From positions 2,131,001 through 2,195,000 of the forward strand of contig NZ_CP119392.1 in NCBI RefSeq assembly GCF_029224025.1: DNA of 64,000 bases, in the 5' to 3' direction. This document shows positions 8,060 to 15,973 of the stretch, in pieces. Below the pieces are notes generated by a model, which saw nothing but the letters and a program-made list of their open reading frames with translations, searched no databases and was not told the DNA's origin. Position 1 is the stretch's first letter, and each line of letters opens with the position of its first letter. The position numbers and the translations under genes were made by a program. Source of the DNA: Rhodanobacter sp. AS-Z3 (GTDB taxonomy: Bacteria; Pseudomonadota; Gammaproteobacteria; Xanthomonadales; Rhodanobacteraceae).

Positions 8060-9000
8060 CAATCCACCGCTACCTCGGCCAGCAACTGTCGCGCCAGCGT
8101 GTCGCCGTTGGCGCCACGTGCGGGCAGCACCCGATGGGCGGCCAGCGGAATGAACAACGCCTGGAGGTCTTCCGGCAACACGTGGTTGCGGCGGTGAAGC
8201 AAGGCCCATGCACGTGCGACGCTGAGCAGGGCCAGGCCGGCACGCGGTGATAACCCCACGCGAATGTCGGCATGTCGCCGACTGGCGGTCAGCAACGCCT
8301 GCAGGTAGTCGAGCAGGGCGCCGCTGGCGGTGATGGCTTGTGACTGGCGATGCAGTTCGAGCAGCGCCGTCGCATCCAGCTTGGGGGTCAGTTGTGCCAG
8401 CAGGTCGCGCCGGTTGCTGCCGCCGAGCAGGTCGCGCTCGGCAGCGGCGTCGGGATAGTCCAGTGACAGTCGCAGCATGAAGCGGTCGAGCTGGGAGTCG
8501 GGCAGCGGGAAGGTGCCGTTCAGATCCAGCGGATTTTGGGTGGCGACCACGAAGAACGGTTGCGCCAGCGTGTGCGTCTGGCCGTCCACGGTGACCTGTC
8601 CTTCGGCCATTGCTTCGAGCAGAGCGCTTTGCGTTTTGGGGCTGGCGCGATTGATTTCGTCGGCCAGCAACAGGCCGGTGAAAATCGGGCCGGGATGGAA
8701 GCGGAATTGTGCCGTTTCGCGTTCGTAGACGCTGACGCCGATGATGTCCGACGGCAGCAAGTCGCTGGTGAATTGCACACGTTGGAATTCCAGCGCGAAC
8801 GTCGCCGCCAGCGCGTGGGCCAGCGTGGTTTTGCCCACACCGGGCACATCTTCCAGCAGCAGGTGGCCGCCGGCGATCAGGCAGGCAAAGGCAAGTTTCA
8901 CCTGTCGCGGCTTGCCCAGCAGCACCAGGTTGACCTGGGCCATGGCGGCATCCAATCGTTGCGGCAGGGGTTCTTCGTGAGACGGTGGCATGACGGACAT
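8059..9000 (-). CDS. moxR: MoxR-family AAA+ ATPase
   Basis: 313 aa. Walker A GVGKTT (residues 54-59), Walker B LLADEINRAS (DE at 114-115), sensor region VVATQNPLD and the arginine-rich C-terminal lid are all present. MoxR ATPases act as chaperones for von Willebrand-type or membrane partner proteins. The start at 9000 has AAGGA 11 nt upstream; an ATG three codons later is also possible. It is followed directly by DUF58 and tgpA, the classical trio, and preceded by the maf gene 69 bp upstream. Confidence 0.93.
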   Translation of the reverse strand: MSVMPPSHEEPLPQRLDAAMAQVNLVLLGKPRQVKLAFACLIAGGHLLLEDVPGVGKTTLAHALAATFALEFQRVQFTSDLLPSDIIGVSVYERETAQFRFHPGPIFTGLLLADEINRASPKTQSALLEAMAEGQVTVDGQTHTLAQPFFVVATQNPLDLNGTFPLPDSQLDRFMLRLSLDYPDAAAERDLLGGSNRRDLLAQLTPKLDATALLELHRQSQAITASGALLDYLQALLTASRRHADIRVGLSPRAGLALLSVARAWALLHRRNHVLPEDLQALFIPLAAHRVLPARGANGDTLARQLLAEVAVD

Positions 9001-9069
9001 CGAGGGCCGGTCCTTCGCTGACGTAAGGCGCCCCAGTGTAACTGTCCGGTGGCGATGTTCCGCTGACGA

Positions 9070-9666
9070 TCAGGGCAGGCTGACGCCGGCTTCGCGCAGC
9101 AGTCGTGCCAGCGCAATCAGTGGGAGCCCGATCAGGGCACTGGGGTCACGGTTGTCGATACTCTCGAACAGGCTGATGCCGAGGCCTTCGCACTTGAAAC
9201 TGCCGGCACAATCCAGCGGTTGCTCGCGCTCCACATAGCGACGGATTTCGTCGGCGTGAAGTGTGCGGAAGCGCACGCGGGTGTGGTCGACGTGGGTGTA
9301 ATGCCGATGGTTACGGGTGTCCACCACGCACAACGCGGTGTGGAAGTCGACGTCGTGACCGGAGCTGGCGGCAAGCTGGGCGCAGGCGCGCTCCATGCTG
9401 CCCGGCTTGTCCAGGATCAGATCACCCAGTGCAGCCACCTGATCGGAGCCGATCACCAGCGCATCTGGATAGTGCTGCGCGATAGCATCGGCCTTGGCCA
9501 CGGCCAGGCGCAGGGCGCGCGCTGCCGGTGCTTCGCCGGGCAATGCCGCCTCGTCCGTACCCGGAGCCGCCTGTTCGAAATCGGTAATCAATCGGCGCAA
9601 CAGTTCGGCGCGATAGCGCGAGGTGGAGCCAAGCACGATGCGTGGTGAATTCACGGCTTCGTTCAT
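9070..9666 (-). CDS. Maf-family nucleotide pyrophosphatase (YceF type)
   Basis: 198 aa. Maf proteins hydrolyse modified NTPs. The N-terminal GSTSRYRAELL (residues 13-23), VIGSDQVAAL (catalytic Asp75) and SFKCEGLGISLFESI match the YceF (m7GTP pyrophosphatase) branch rather than the dTTP/UTP branch. Its first base pairs overlap the upstream membrane protein gene by ATGA. In other gammaproteobacteria yceF lies next to yceD-rpmF; here they are close by but on the opposite strand. Confidence 0.9.
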   Translation of the reverse strand: MNEAVNSPRIVLGSTSRYRAELLRRLITDFEQAAPGTDEAALPGEAPAARALRLAVAKADAIAQHYPDALVIGSDQVAALGDLILDKPGSMERACAQLAASSGHDVDFHTALCVVDTRNHRHYTHVDHTRVRFRTLHADEIRRYVEREQPLDCAGSFKCEGLGISLFESIDNRDPSALIGLPLIALARLLREAGVSLP

Positions 9667-10139
9667 GTGTCCGACTCGCGCCGGATGTGTTCGCGCATGG
9701 CGCTGTTGAGATCGGTTTGCGCCTGATCGAGTGCTTTGAGCAGCGGCTGCAGGCGGCTGCGCGTGTCACGCATCGAGGCAGCAGCCTCGTCAAGTTCATG
9801 CTGGCTGGCCTGGGGCGAGCGATCGCGAATCCACAGTCGCTGTTGCAGCAAGGCGCGCAGACCAGCGTCGATGGCGTGGCTTGCATTCTGCTCGCTGGCG
9901 GCGGGCAGGTCCGGGTTGAGTGACATCACCGCGTGAGCTTGTTGCAGACCGGTACGGCAGGTCTTCAGATCCGCTTCGAGGCGGTCGGCCAGATCAAGCA
10001 GAGTGTTGAGACTCTGGCTGCGCAGTCGCTGGCGCCGTCGCAGCAGCAAGGCGGCCGCGGCCAGGCTGACAATCAGCACCAAGAGCGCGACGAGACCAAG
10101 CGTCAGATAAGCTTTCAAGGGCAGCGGCTCGCGTGGCAA
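9663..10139 (-). CDS. small membrane protein of unknown function
   Basis: 158 aa, not recognised. One N-terminal membrane helix (LTLGLVALLVLIVSLAAAALLL) is followed by a basic RRRQRLRS stretch. The remaining roughly 120 residues are hydrophilic, rich in Leu, Ala, Gln and Arg and likely coiled-coil. No ATG is available near the start: the frame opens with TTG at 10139, and another TTG just before the helix is possible, so the N-terminus is uncertain. It overlaps maf by four bases, so it heads the minus-strand operon. Confidence 0.7.
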   Translation of the reverse strand: MPREPLPLKAYLTLGLVALLVLIVSLAAAALLLRRRQRLRSQSLNTLLDLADRLEADLKTCRTGLQQAHAVMSLNPDLPAASEQNASHAIDAGLRALLQQRLWIRDRSPQASQHELDEAAASMRDTRSRLQPLLKALDQAQTDLNSAMREHIRRESDT

Positions 10140-10224
10140 AGGGATTCAGTCTGCCGCATCGGGGGCAGATCAGGCAAAATGGGCCCGGATTTGGCCTTTG
10201 CCAAGGCCCTGAACTTCCCGCCAG

Positions 10225-10253
10225 TTGACTTCGGGCGGCTTCGAACCTAACAT
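10225..10253 (+). promoter_or_regulatory. promoter for yceD-rpmF
   Basis: TTGACT (10225-10230), 17 bp, TAACAT (10248-10253): a strong sigma-70-like match. Transcription should begin near 10260, only about 3 nt before the yceD ATG, and no Shine-Dalgarno is present. The message is therefore predicted to be leaderless or nearly so. Confidence 0.7.
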
Positions 10254-10262
10254 TTCGCGATT

Positions 10263-10775
10263 ATGTCCGTGACACTGCCAGAGTCCGTGGACGCTTGGCG
10301 CATGGTCTCGGCGCGGCGTTCGTTCCAGGGAACGCTTCCTGTAGCGTCCATGTCACGCCTGTGCGAGGCGTTGGCGGATACCGCGGGATCGGTGCATTTC
10401 GAGCTGGATTTCGGGCGCGATTCGCTGGGCATAAGCTATGTCGATGTGCGTGCCACCGTATCGCTGAGCGTGACATGTCAGCGCACGTTGGAGCCGTTTG
10501 AACTGCCGGTGACGGTGGATGCACGGCTCGGCCTGATCAGACAGGAGCGCGAAGAGGCCGGCTTGCCGCCTGATTGCGAACCGCTGCTGGTGGCCGAGGA
10601 TGGCCGGTTGAATCCGGCGGATGTAATAGAAGACGAATTGCTGTTGGCGCTGCCGCTCATTCCGATCAACCCGAATAGCAGCCTGCCCGACGAAGTGATC
10701 AGCCACGAACCGGAAGACTCCGGCGAAGGGCAACGAGAAAATCCGTTCGCAGTATTGCGCGAGCTGAAGAAGTAA
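10263..10775 (+). CDS. yceD: YceD/DUF177 large-subunit rRNA accumulation protein
   Basis: 170 aa. The family is required for normal 23S rRNA levels and is coupled to rpmF. Visible features are the N-terminal FQGTLPVASMSRL segment, DVRATVSLSVTCQRTLEPFELPV (the conserved C-x-R-C-like region, here with one Cys), and the acidic C-terminus DVIEDELLLALPLIPINP. The N-terminus from ATG 10263 already resembles YceD, so a downstream start is unlikely. It is followed by rpmF after 69 bp, the conserved arrangement. Confidence 0.93.
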   Translation: MSVTLPESVDAWRMVSARRSFQGTLPVASMSRLCEALADTAGSVHFELDFGRDSLGISYVDVRATVSLSVTCQRTLEPFELPVTVDARLGLIRQEREEAGLPPDCEPLLVAEDGRLNPADVIEDELLLALPLIPINPNSSLPDEVISHEPEDSGEGQRENPFAVLRELKK

Positions 10776-10844
10776 ACGCCGACCCGAGTCATCCGGCCCG
10801 GATCATCAAGCCACAGATCATCAAGTTTCCGTTGGAGAACTACC

Positions 10845-11039
10845 ATGGCAGTTGCCAAGAGCCGCCGCACCCCGTCCACCCGCGGCATGCGCCGTTCGCA
10901 CGACTCGCTGACGACCGCGCAGCTGTCGACCGATCCGACCAGTGGTGAGGTGCATCTGCGCCACCACGTCACCAAGGACGGTTACTACCGTGGCAAGAAA
11001 GTGATCGAGACCAAGGGCGCCGTGTCGGTCGAGGATTGA
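10845..11039 (+). CDS. rpmF: 50S ribosomal protein L32
   Basis: 64 aa, [19 protein letters not shown] at the N-terminus is the L32 signature. It is a cysteine-free form, as in other gammaproteobacteria. GGAG lies 9 nt before the ATG. Co-transcribed with yceD, ending before a strong hairpin. Confidence 0.98.
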   Translation: MAVAKSRRTPSTRGMRRSHDSLTTAQLSTDPTSGEVHLRHHVTKDGYYRGKKVIETKGAVSVED

Positions 11040-11080
11040 TCGATCCCAGGGCGTCCCTCGGGATGCCTTGACGTGCTCGG

Positions 11081-11108
11081 CAAAACGGCGCGGTCACGCG
11101 CCGTTTTG
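11081..11108 (+). terminator. intrinsic terminator after rpmF
   Basis: Perfect 12-bp stem CAAAACGGCGCG (11081-11092) / CGCGCCGTTTTG (11097-11108) with loop GTCA and a T-run inside the 3' arm. It separates yceD-rpmF from the fab genes. Confidence 0.88.
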
Positions 11109-11141
11109 CGTTGTTGGACAGTCGAATGCCGATGCGGGTGG

Positions 11142-11170
11142 TTGCGCTGGCGCCGCCCAGGGCGTTCAAT
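11142..11170 (+). promoter_or_regulatory. possible fabH promoter
   Basis: TTGCGC (11142-11147), 17 bp, TTCAAT (11165-11170), 28 bp before fabH and after the rpmF terminator. Both boxes are imperfect. Confidence 0.4.
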
Positions 11171-11197
11171 CCTTGGTTTACGTTGATGGATAGCTGA

Positions 11198-12172
11198 ATG
11201 GCCCAGATCTACTCCCGCATCATTGCCACCGGCAGCGCACTGCCCGAGCGCGTGGTAACCAATGCCGACCTGGAAAAGATCGTCGAGACGAGCGACGAGT
11301 GGATTCTCAGCCGCACCGGCATTCGCCAGCGTCACATCGCTGCCGATGGTCAGACCACGGGAGATCTGGCGTTTCAGGCGGCTCAGCAAGCGCTGGAGAC
11401 GGCGGGCATCAAGGCGTCCGAGCTCGACCTGATCATCCTGGGCACGACCACGCCGGACATCATTTTTCCGTCCACCGCCTGTCTGGTGCAGCATCGCCTG
11501 GGCGCCAACGGCTGTGCGGCCTTCGACGTCAACGCGGCGTGCTCGGGCTTCGTCTACGCGCTGGGCATCGCCGACAAGTTCATCAAGAGCGGGCAGTCGA
11601 AGAAAGTGCTGGTGATCGGTGCGGAAACACTGACCCGCATGGTCGACTGGACGGATCGCCAGACCTGCGTGTTGTTCGGCGACGGCGCCGGCGCGGTGGT
11701 GCTGGAAGCCTCCAGCGAGCCAGGCATCTACGCCACCTGCCTGCATGCCGATGGCGGCCACAAGGAATTGTTGTACAACCCGGTGGGTGTCTCCGTGGGT
11801 TTCAAGGACGAGCCCAACCACGGTGTGCGCATCCACATGGCGGGGCGTGAAGTTTTCAAGGTTGCTGTTAAGACGCTGGATTCGCTGGTTGAGGAAACGT
11901 TGTCGGCGGCTGGCATGAACGAGTCACAGATCGACTGGCTGATTCCGCATCAGGCGAACTTGCGCATCATCGAAGCGACCGCCAAACGGCTCAACATGTC
12001 AATGGAGCGGGTGATCGTGACGGTCGACAAGCACGCGAATACGTCGTCCGGTTCGGTGCCCCTGGCGCTGGATTACGCGGTGCGCTCCGGCAAGGCGCAG
12101 CGTGGACAGAATCTGCTGCTGGAAGCGTTCGGTGGTGGCTTTACCTGGGCCTCGGCGCTGCTGCGTTACTGA
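11198..12172 (+). CDS. fabH: beta-ketoacyl-ACP synthase III
   Basis: 324 aa. Condenses acetyl-CoA (or another short acyl-CoA) with malonyl-ACP to start fatty-acid synthesis. Catalytic Cys115 in NAACSGF; the His is in PHQANLRI and the Asn in HANTSSGS. GIRQRHIA near residue 42 is typical of the family. It begins the fab cluster directly after rpmF; the plsX gene that often precedes fabH is missing. A hairpin with a T-run follows, so it may be a separate transcript from fabD. Confidence 0.96.
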   Translation: MAQIYSRIIATGSALPERVVTNADLEKIVETSDEWILSRTGIRQRHIAADGQTTGDLAFQAAQQALETAGIKASELDLIILGTTTPDIIFPSTACLVQHRLGANGCAAFDVNAACSGFVYALGIADKFIKSGQSKKVLVIGAETLTRMVDWTDRQTCVLFGDGAGAVVLEASSEPGIYATCLHADGGHKELLYNPVGVSVGFKDEPNHGVRIHMAGREVFKVAVKTLDSLVEETLSAAGMNESQIDWLIPHQANLRIIEATAKRLNMSMERVIVTVDKHANTSSGSVPLALDYAVRSGKAQRGQNLLLEAFGGGFTWASALLRY

Positions 12173-12196
12173 TTCCCGCAAGTGTTTGCCGCTTGC

Positions 12197-12230
12197 CACG
12201 ATGCTGCCTGCGGGCGGCATCGTGCGTTTT
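12197..12230 (+). terminator. terminator-like hairpin after fabH
   Basis: CACGATGC (12197-12204) pairs with GCATCGTG (12217-12224), with GCC/GGC pairing inside, then CGTTTT. Could end or attenuate transcription between fabH and fabD. Confidence 0.6.
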
Positions 12231-12316
12231 GATTGGGCGAATTTGCTGAATACAGCTGCGTATGGCGACCAAGGCGTGGCACCATATTCGCTTTCGTCGA
12301 CAGGATTTGCCCATCC

Positions 12317-13264
12317 ATGAGTTCAACCGCTGCCTCGCTTGCTTTCGTCTTTCCCGGCCAGGGTTCGCAGTCGGTCGGCATGCTTGCCGCGCTGGCCGCC
12401 GCGCACAATGAAGTGCAGGCCACCTTTGACGAAGCTTCGCAAGGTGCCGGTGTTGATCTGTGGAGCCTCAGCGCGCAGGGTCCGGAAGATCAGCTCAACA
12501 GCACCCAGAACACGCAGCCGGCGCTGCTCGCGGCCAGCGTGGCAGTGTGGCGGGTCTGGCAGAAGTTGGGTGGCGCACAGCCAGCGCAAATGGCCGGACA
12601 CAGTCTTGGCGAATACAGCGCGCTGGTTTGCGCTGACGCACTGTCCCTGCACGACGCAGCGGCACTGGTCGCCGAGCGGGGTCGACTGATGCAGGCGGCG
12701 GTGCCGGCGGGAGTGGGCGCGATGGCGGCGATCCTCGGTGGCGATGACGCGCAGATTGCGGCGGTGTGCGAGGAAATGGCGCAAGGCCAGGTAGTAGCTC
12801 CGGCGAATTTCAACTCGCCCGGTCAACTGGTGATTGCCGGCAATACCGAAGCGGTTGATCGCGTCTTGGCCCGCCTGGCCGAGTTGGGCGTGAAAAAGGC
12901 GATCAAGCTGGCGGTGTCGGTGCCGTCGCATTGCGCCTTGATGCGCGATGCAGCGGACCAGCTGGGTGAGCGAATGGCGACGATCGCCTGGAAGCTGCCC
13001 GCGGTGCCGGTGATCCAGAATGCGGACGCCTGCAGTTACGGCAGCGTCGAGGAAATTCGCGGTGCCCTGCAGCGCCAGCTTTACATGCCGGTGCGCTGGA
13101 CCGAGTGCGTGCAGGCGCTGGCCGTCAGTGGTGCCACCCGGATGGCCGAGTGCGGCCCCGGCAAGGTGCTGTCCGGCCTGATCAAGCGTATCGACAAGAG
13201 CATTGAGGCACGCGCCATTGGCGCACCGGCAGATATCGATGCCGCGCTTGTCGAGTGGGTATGA
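12317..13264 (+). CDS. fabD: malonyl-CoA:ACP transacylase
   Basis: 315 aa. Transfers malonyl from CoA to ACP. FVFPGQGSQ at residues 10-18 and nucleophile Ser96 in GHSLGEYSAL are diagnostic; His in SVPSHCALM completes the dyad. The frame opens 28 codons earlier, but MSSTAASLAFVFPGQGSQ is the family N-terminus, so ATG 12317 is chosen. It is followed after 37 bp by fabG. Confidence 0.97.
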   Translation: MSSTAASLAFVFPGQGSQSVGMLAALAAAHNEVQATFDEASQGAGVDLWSLSAQGPEDQLNSTQNTQPALLAASVAVWRVWQKLGGAQPAQMAGHSLGEYSALVCADALSLHDAAALVAERGRLMQAAVPAGVGAMAAILGGDDAQIAAVCEEMAQGQVVAPANFNSPGQLVIAGNTEAVDRVLARLAELGVKKAIKLAVSVPSHCALMRDAADQLGERMATIAWKLPAVPVIQNADACSYGSVEEIRGALQRQLYMPVRWTECVQALAVSGATRMAECGPGKVLSGLIKRIDKSIEARAIGAPADIDAALVEWV

Positions 13265-13301
13265 CGGCACACTCCAACCGATTTCCGAAGGAACGAAGCA
13301 A

Positions 13302-14045
13302 ATGAGCAAACCATTGCAAGGTGAGATCGCGCTGGTCACCGGTGCCAGCCGTGGCATCGGCGCGGCGATCGCGGACGAACTGGCCGCGATGGGCGCCACG
13401 GTGATCGGCACGGCGACCAGCGACGGCGGTGCTGCCGCCATCGGTGAGCGCATGGGCCCCCACGGCGGTCACGGTCGCGTGTTGAATGTCACCGATAGTG
13501 CGGCGGTCGAGGGCCTGGTCGAGGCGATCGCCAAGGAATTCGGTGCTGTTTCAATTCTGGTCAACAATGCCGGCATCACCCGCGACCAGCTGTTGATGCG
13601 GATGAAGGAAGACGATTGGCAGGCGATCATCGACACCAACCTCACCTCGGTCTATCGCACCTCGAAAGCGGTGATGCGCGGCATGATGAAGGCGAAGAAG
13701 GGGCGCATCATATCGATCGCCTCGGTGATCGGTCTCACCGGCAATCCGGGGCAGTCCAATTATGCGGCAGCCAAGGCCGGCATCATTGCCTTCTCCAAGT
13801 CGCTGGCACGCGAGATCGGCAGCCGCGGCATTACCGTCAATGTGGTTGCGCCGGGCTTCATTGATACCGACATGACCCGCGCGCTGCCCGAAGATGCCAA
13901 GCAGGCGATGCTGGGGCAGATCGCCCTGGGGCGCCTGGGTGAGGCGAAGGATATCGCGAGCGCCGTCGGTTTCCTGGCTTCGCCAGCCGCCGCGTATATC
14001 ACCGGAGAAACACTGCACGTCAACGGCGGGATGTACATGCCGTAG
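13302..14045 (+). CDS. fabG: 3-oxoacyl-ACP reductase
   Basis: 247 aa short-chain dehydrogenase using NADPH. Cofactor motif TGASRGIG (13-20), NNAG (88-91) and catalytic Ser141, Tyr154, Lys158 are in place. ATG 13302 is preceded by GAAGGAACGAAG; the open frame upstream overlaps fabD and lacks similarity. Fourth step enzyme of the elongation cycle, in order with fabD and acpP. Confidence 0.97.
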   Translation: MSKPLQGEIALVTGASRGIGAAIADELAAMGATVIGTATSDGGAAAIGERMGPHGGHGRVLNVTDSAAVEGLVEAIAKEFGAVSILVNNAGITRDQLLMRMKEDDWQAIIDTNLTSVYRTSKAVMRGMMKAKKGRIISIASVIGLTGNPGQSNYAAAKAGIIAFSKSLAREIGSRGITVNVVAPGFIDTDMTRALPEDAKQAMLGQIALGRLGEAKDIASAVGFLASPAAAYITGETLHVNGGMYMP

Positions 14046-14143
14046 CGTGTGTTGATGCAGTTGTCGCCAGCGGACTCGTTTTAGGCGACAATTGCGCTTT
14101 CGTGCCGATCAGCGGGGGTGTTCCCCGTGACATCGGACCATCG

Positions 14144-14172
14144 TGGCAGCCTTGCGGTTTAGCCACTACAAT
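14144..14172 (+). promoter_or_regulatory. putative acpP promoter
   Basis: TACAAT (14167-14172) is a good -10; the -35 TGGCAG (14144-14149) at 17 bp is weak. The 193-bp gap before acpP is the largest in the fab cluster, consistent with a separate strong promoter for the abundant carrier protein. A long-loop inverted repeat TTGTCGCC/GGCGACAA (14061-14101) after fabG may end upstream transcription. Confidence 0.5.
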
Positions 14173-14238
14173 GCGCCGGACTTTTGCAGGCATTGAGCCG
14201 GCACAAACAAATCACACTCCTTGCGAGGTATGGGCAAC

Positions 14239-14478
14239 ATGAGCACCATCGAAGAGCGCGTCAAGAAAATCGTCATCGAGCAGTTGGGCGTGAAGGAAGA
14301 TGAAGTCACGGCGAACGCTTCGTTCGTTGACGACCTGGGCGCAGATTCGCTGGACACGGTGGAACTGGTGATGGCACTCGAAGAAGAGTTCGAGACCGAG
14401 ATTCCGGATGAAGATGCCGAGAAGATCACCACCGTGCAGCAGGCCGTCGATTACATCAAGGCCCACTCCAAGGATTGA
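14239..14478 (+). CDS. acpP: acyl carrier protein
   Basis: 79 aa, acidic. The phosphopantetheine attachment serine is Ser37 in [18 protein letters not shown] 14239 ([10 protein letters not shown]) is chosen over an upstream TTG; GAGG lies 9-13 nt before it. Carries growing acyl chains for FabD, FabG, FabF and FabH encoded around it. Confidence 0.98.
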   Translation: MSTIEERVKKIVIEQLGVKEDEVTANASFVDDLGADSLDTVELVMALEEEFETEIPDEDAEKITTVQQAVDYIKAHSKD

Positions 14479-14556
14479 TCGGCAGGGAATTGACCGCCGT
14501 TGAACGGAGCTGCTCGCCATTGGCGAGTCGGTGGGTTCGATCGGCGGTAGCGAAGG

Positions 14557-14579
14557 CTGCGCCATCTTGGCGCAGTTTT
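14557..14579 (+). terminator. intrinsic terminator after acpP
   Basis: CTGCGCCA (14557-14564), loop TCT, TGGCGCAG (14568-14575), TTTT. It lies in the 246-bp acpP-fabF gap, which otherwise shows nothing I can identify. Confidence 0.8.
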
Positions 14580-14724
14580 CGTTTCTGGAATTTGTAACGT
14601 CCGACCCCGTATGGTTGCCCGCAACCAATGGCGTCCTGCAGCAACACCGGGTCTGGGCGGGTTGAACGGCTTTACCTGCGCTGTCGGCAGCGACAGATCC
14701 ACGCAATCACGTAAGGAAATCAGC

Positions 14725-15963
14725 ATGAGCAAGCGACGTGTAGTAGTGACCGGCATGGGCATCATCTCGCCGGTCGGCAACGACATCGCCAGCGCCTGGG
14801 ACCGTGTCGTCAAGGGCGTCAGCGGGATCGGCCCGGTCACGCATTTCGATACCTCCGCTTATTCCACGCGCATTGCCGGTCAGGTTGCTGATTTCGAACC
14901 GGCTGACTGGATGCCGGTCAAAGACGTCAAGAAGATGGACCCGTTCATCCACTACGGCGTGGCGGCGGGTACCCAGGCCTTGCGCGATTCCGGCCTCGAA
15001 GTGACCGAGGCCAACGCGCCGCGTATCGGCGTGGCCGTAGGCGCCGGTATCGGTGGCCTGCATACGATCGAGTCCACCGCGCTGGAGCTTGCCGCGAAGG
15101 GGCCGCGTCGCGTGTCGCCGTTCTACGTGCCCAGCTCGATCATCAACATGGTGTCGGGCCAGCTTTCGATCATGTTCGGCCTGAAGGGTCCCAACATCGC
15201 CTGCGTCACCGCCTGCACCACCGGCACCCACAACATCGGGCTGGCGGCGCGGATGATCCAGTACGGCGATGCCGACGCGATGATCGCCGGCGGCGCCGAG
15301 TTCGCCACCACCGGTACCGCGATGGCCGGCTTCTGTTCGGCCAAGGCGATGTCCACCCGCAACGACGAGCCGACCAAGGCCAGTCGCCCGTGGGACAAGG
15401 ACCGTGACGGCTTCGTGTTGTCCGATGGTTCGGGCGTGCTGATGCTGGAAGAGTACGAGCATGCCAAGGCCCGTGGTGCGCGCATCTATGCCGAGCTTGT
15501 CGGTTTCGGCATGAGTGGCGACGCGTTCCACATGACCGCACCGAGTGAGGGTGGCGAGGGCGCGGCGCGTTGCATGCAGACAGCGCTGAACGATGCCGGC
15601 CTCAATCCCGCCGAGGTGCAGTACGTCAATGCGCATGGCACGTCCACGCCGCTGGGTGATCTGGGCGAAGTGATGGCGGCGAAGAGGGTATTTGGCGATC
15701 ACGCCTACAAACTGGCGATGAGTTCGACCAAGTCGACCACCGGTCACCTGTTGGGTGCGGCGGGCGGTGTCGAGGCAATCTTCACCGTGCTGGCGCTGCG
15801 TGACCAGGTGCTGCCGCCGACGATCAACCTGGACAATCCCAGCGAAGGTTGCGATCTGGATTTCGTGGCCCACACGGCGCGCGAGGCGAAGTTCGACGTG
15901 GCGATTTCCAACTCGTTCGGCTTTGGCGGTACCAACGGCACGCTGGCCTTCCGTCGCATCTGA
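14725..15963 (+). CDS. fabF: beta-ketoacyl-ACP synthase II
   Basis: 412 aa. Elongating condensing enzyme. Cys164 in [10 protein letters not shown], His in [11 protein letters not shown] and His in [12 protein letters not shown] form the Cys-His-His triad. ATG 14725 ([12 protein letters not shown]) with AAGGAA 9 nt upstream is chosen over a longer open frame. pabB follows after only 10 bp. Confidence 0.97.
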   Translation: MSKRRVVVTGMGIISPVGNDIASAWDRVVKGVSGIGPVTHFDTSAYSTRIAGQVADFEPADWMPVKDVKKMDPFIHYGVAAGTQALRDSGLEVTEANAPRIGVAVGAGIGGLHTIESTALELAAKGPRRVSPFYVPSSIINMVSGQLSIMFGLKGPNIACVTACTTGTHNIGLAARMIQYGDADAMIAGGAEFATTGTAMAGFCSAKAMSTRNDEPTKASRPWDKDRDGFVLSDGSGVLMLEEYEHAKARGARIYAELVGFGMSGDAFHMTAPSEGGEGAARCMQTALNDAGLNPAEVQYVNAHGTSTPLGDLGEVMAAKRVFGDHAYKLAMSSTKSTTGHLLGAAGGVEAIFTVLALRDQVLPPTINLDNPSEGCDLDFVAHTAREAKFDVAISNSFGFGGTNGTLAFRRI

Positions 15964-15973
15964 TTGATCAGGC

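Noticed and set aside
14141-14160. Sigma-54 promoter before acpP (TGGCAGCCTTGC)
   Set aside because: The distance between GG and GC is three bases too short for the -24/-12 consensus.
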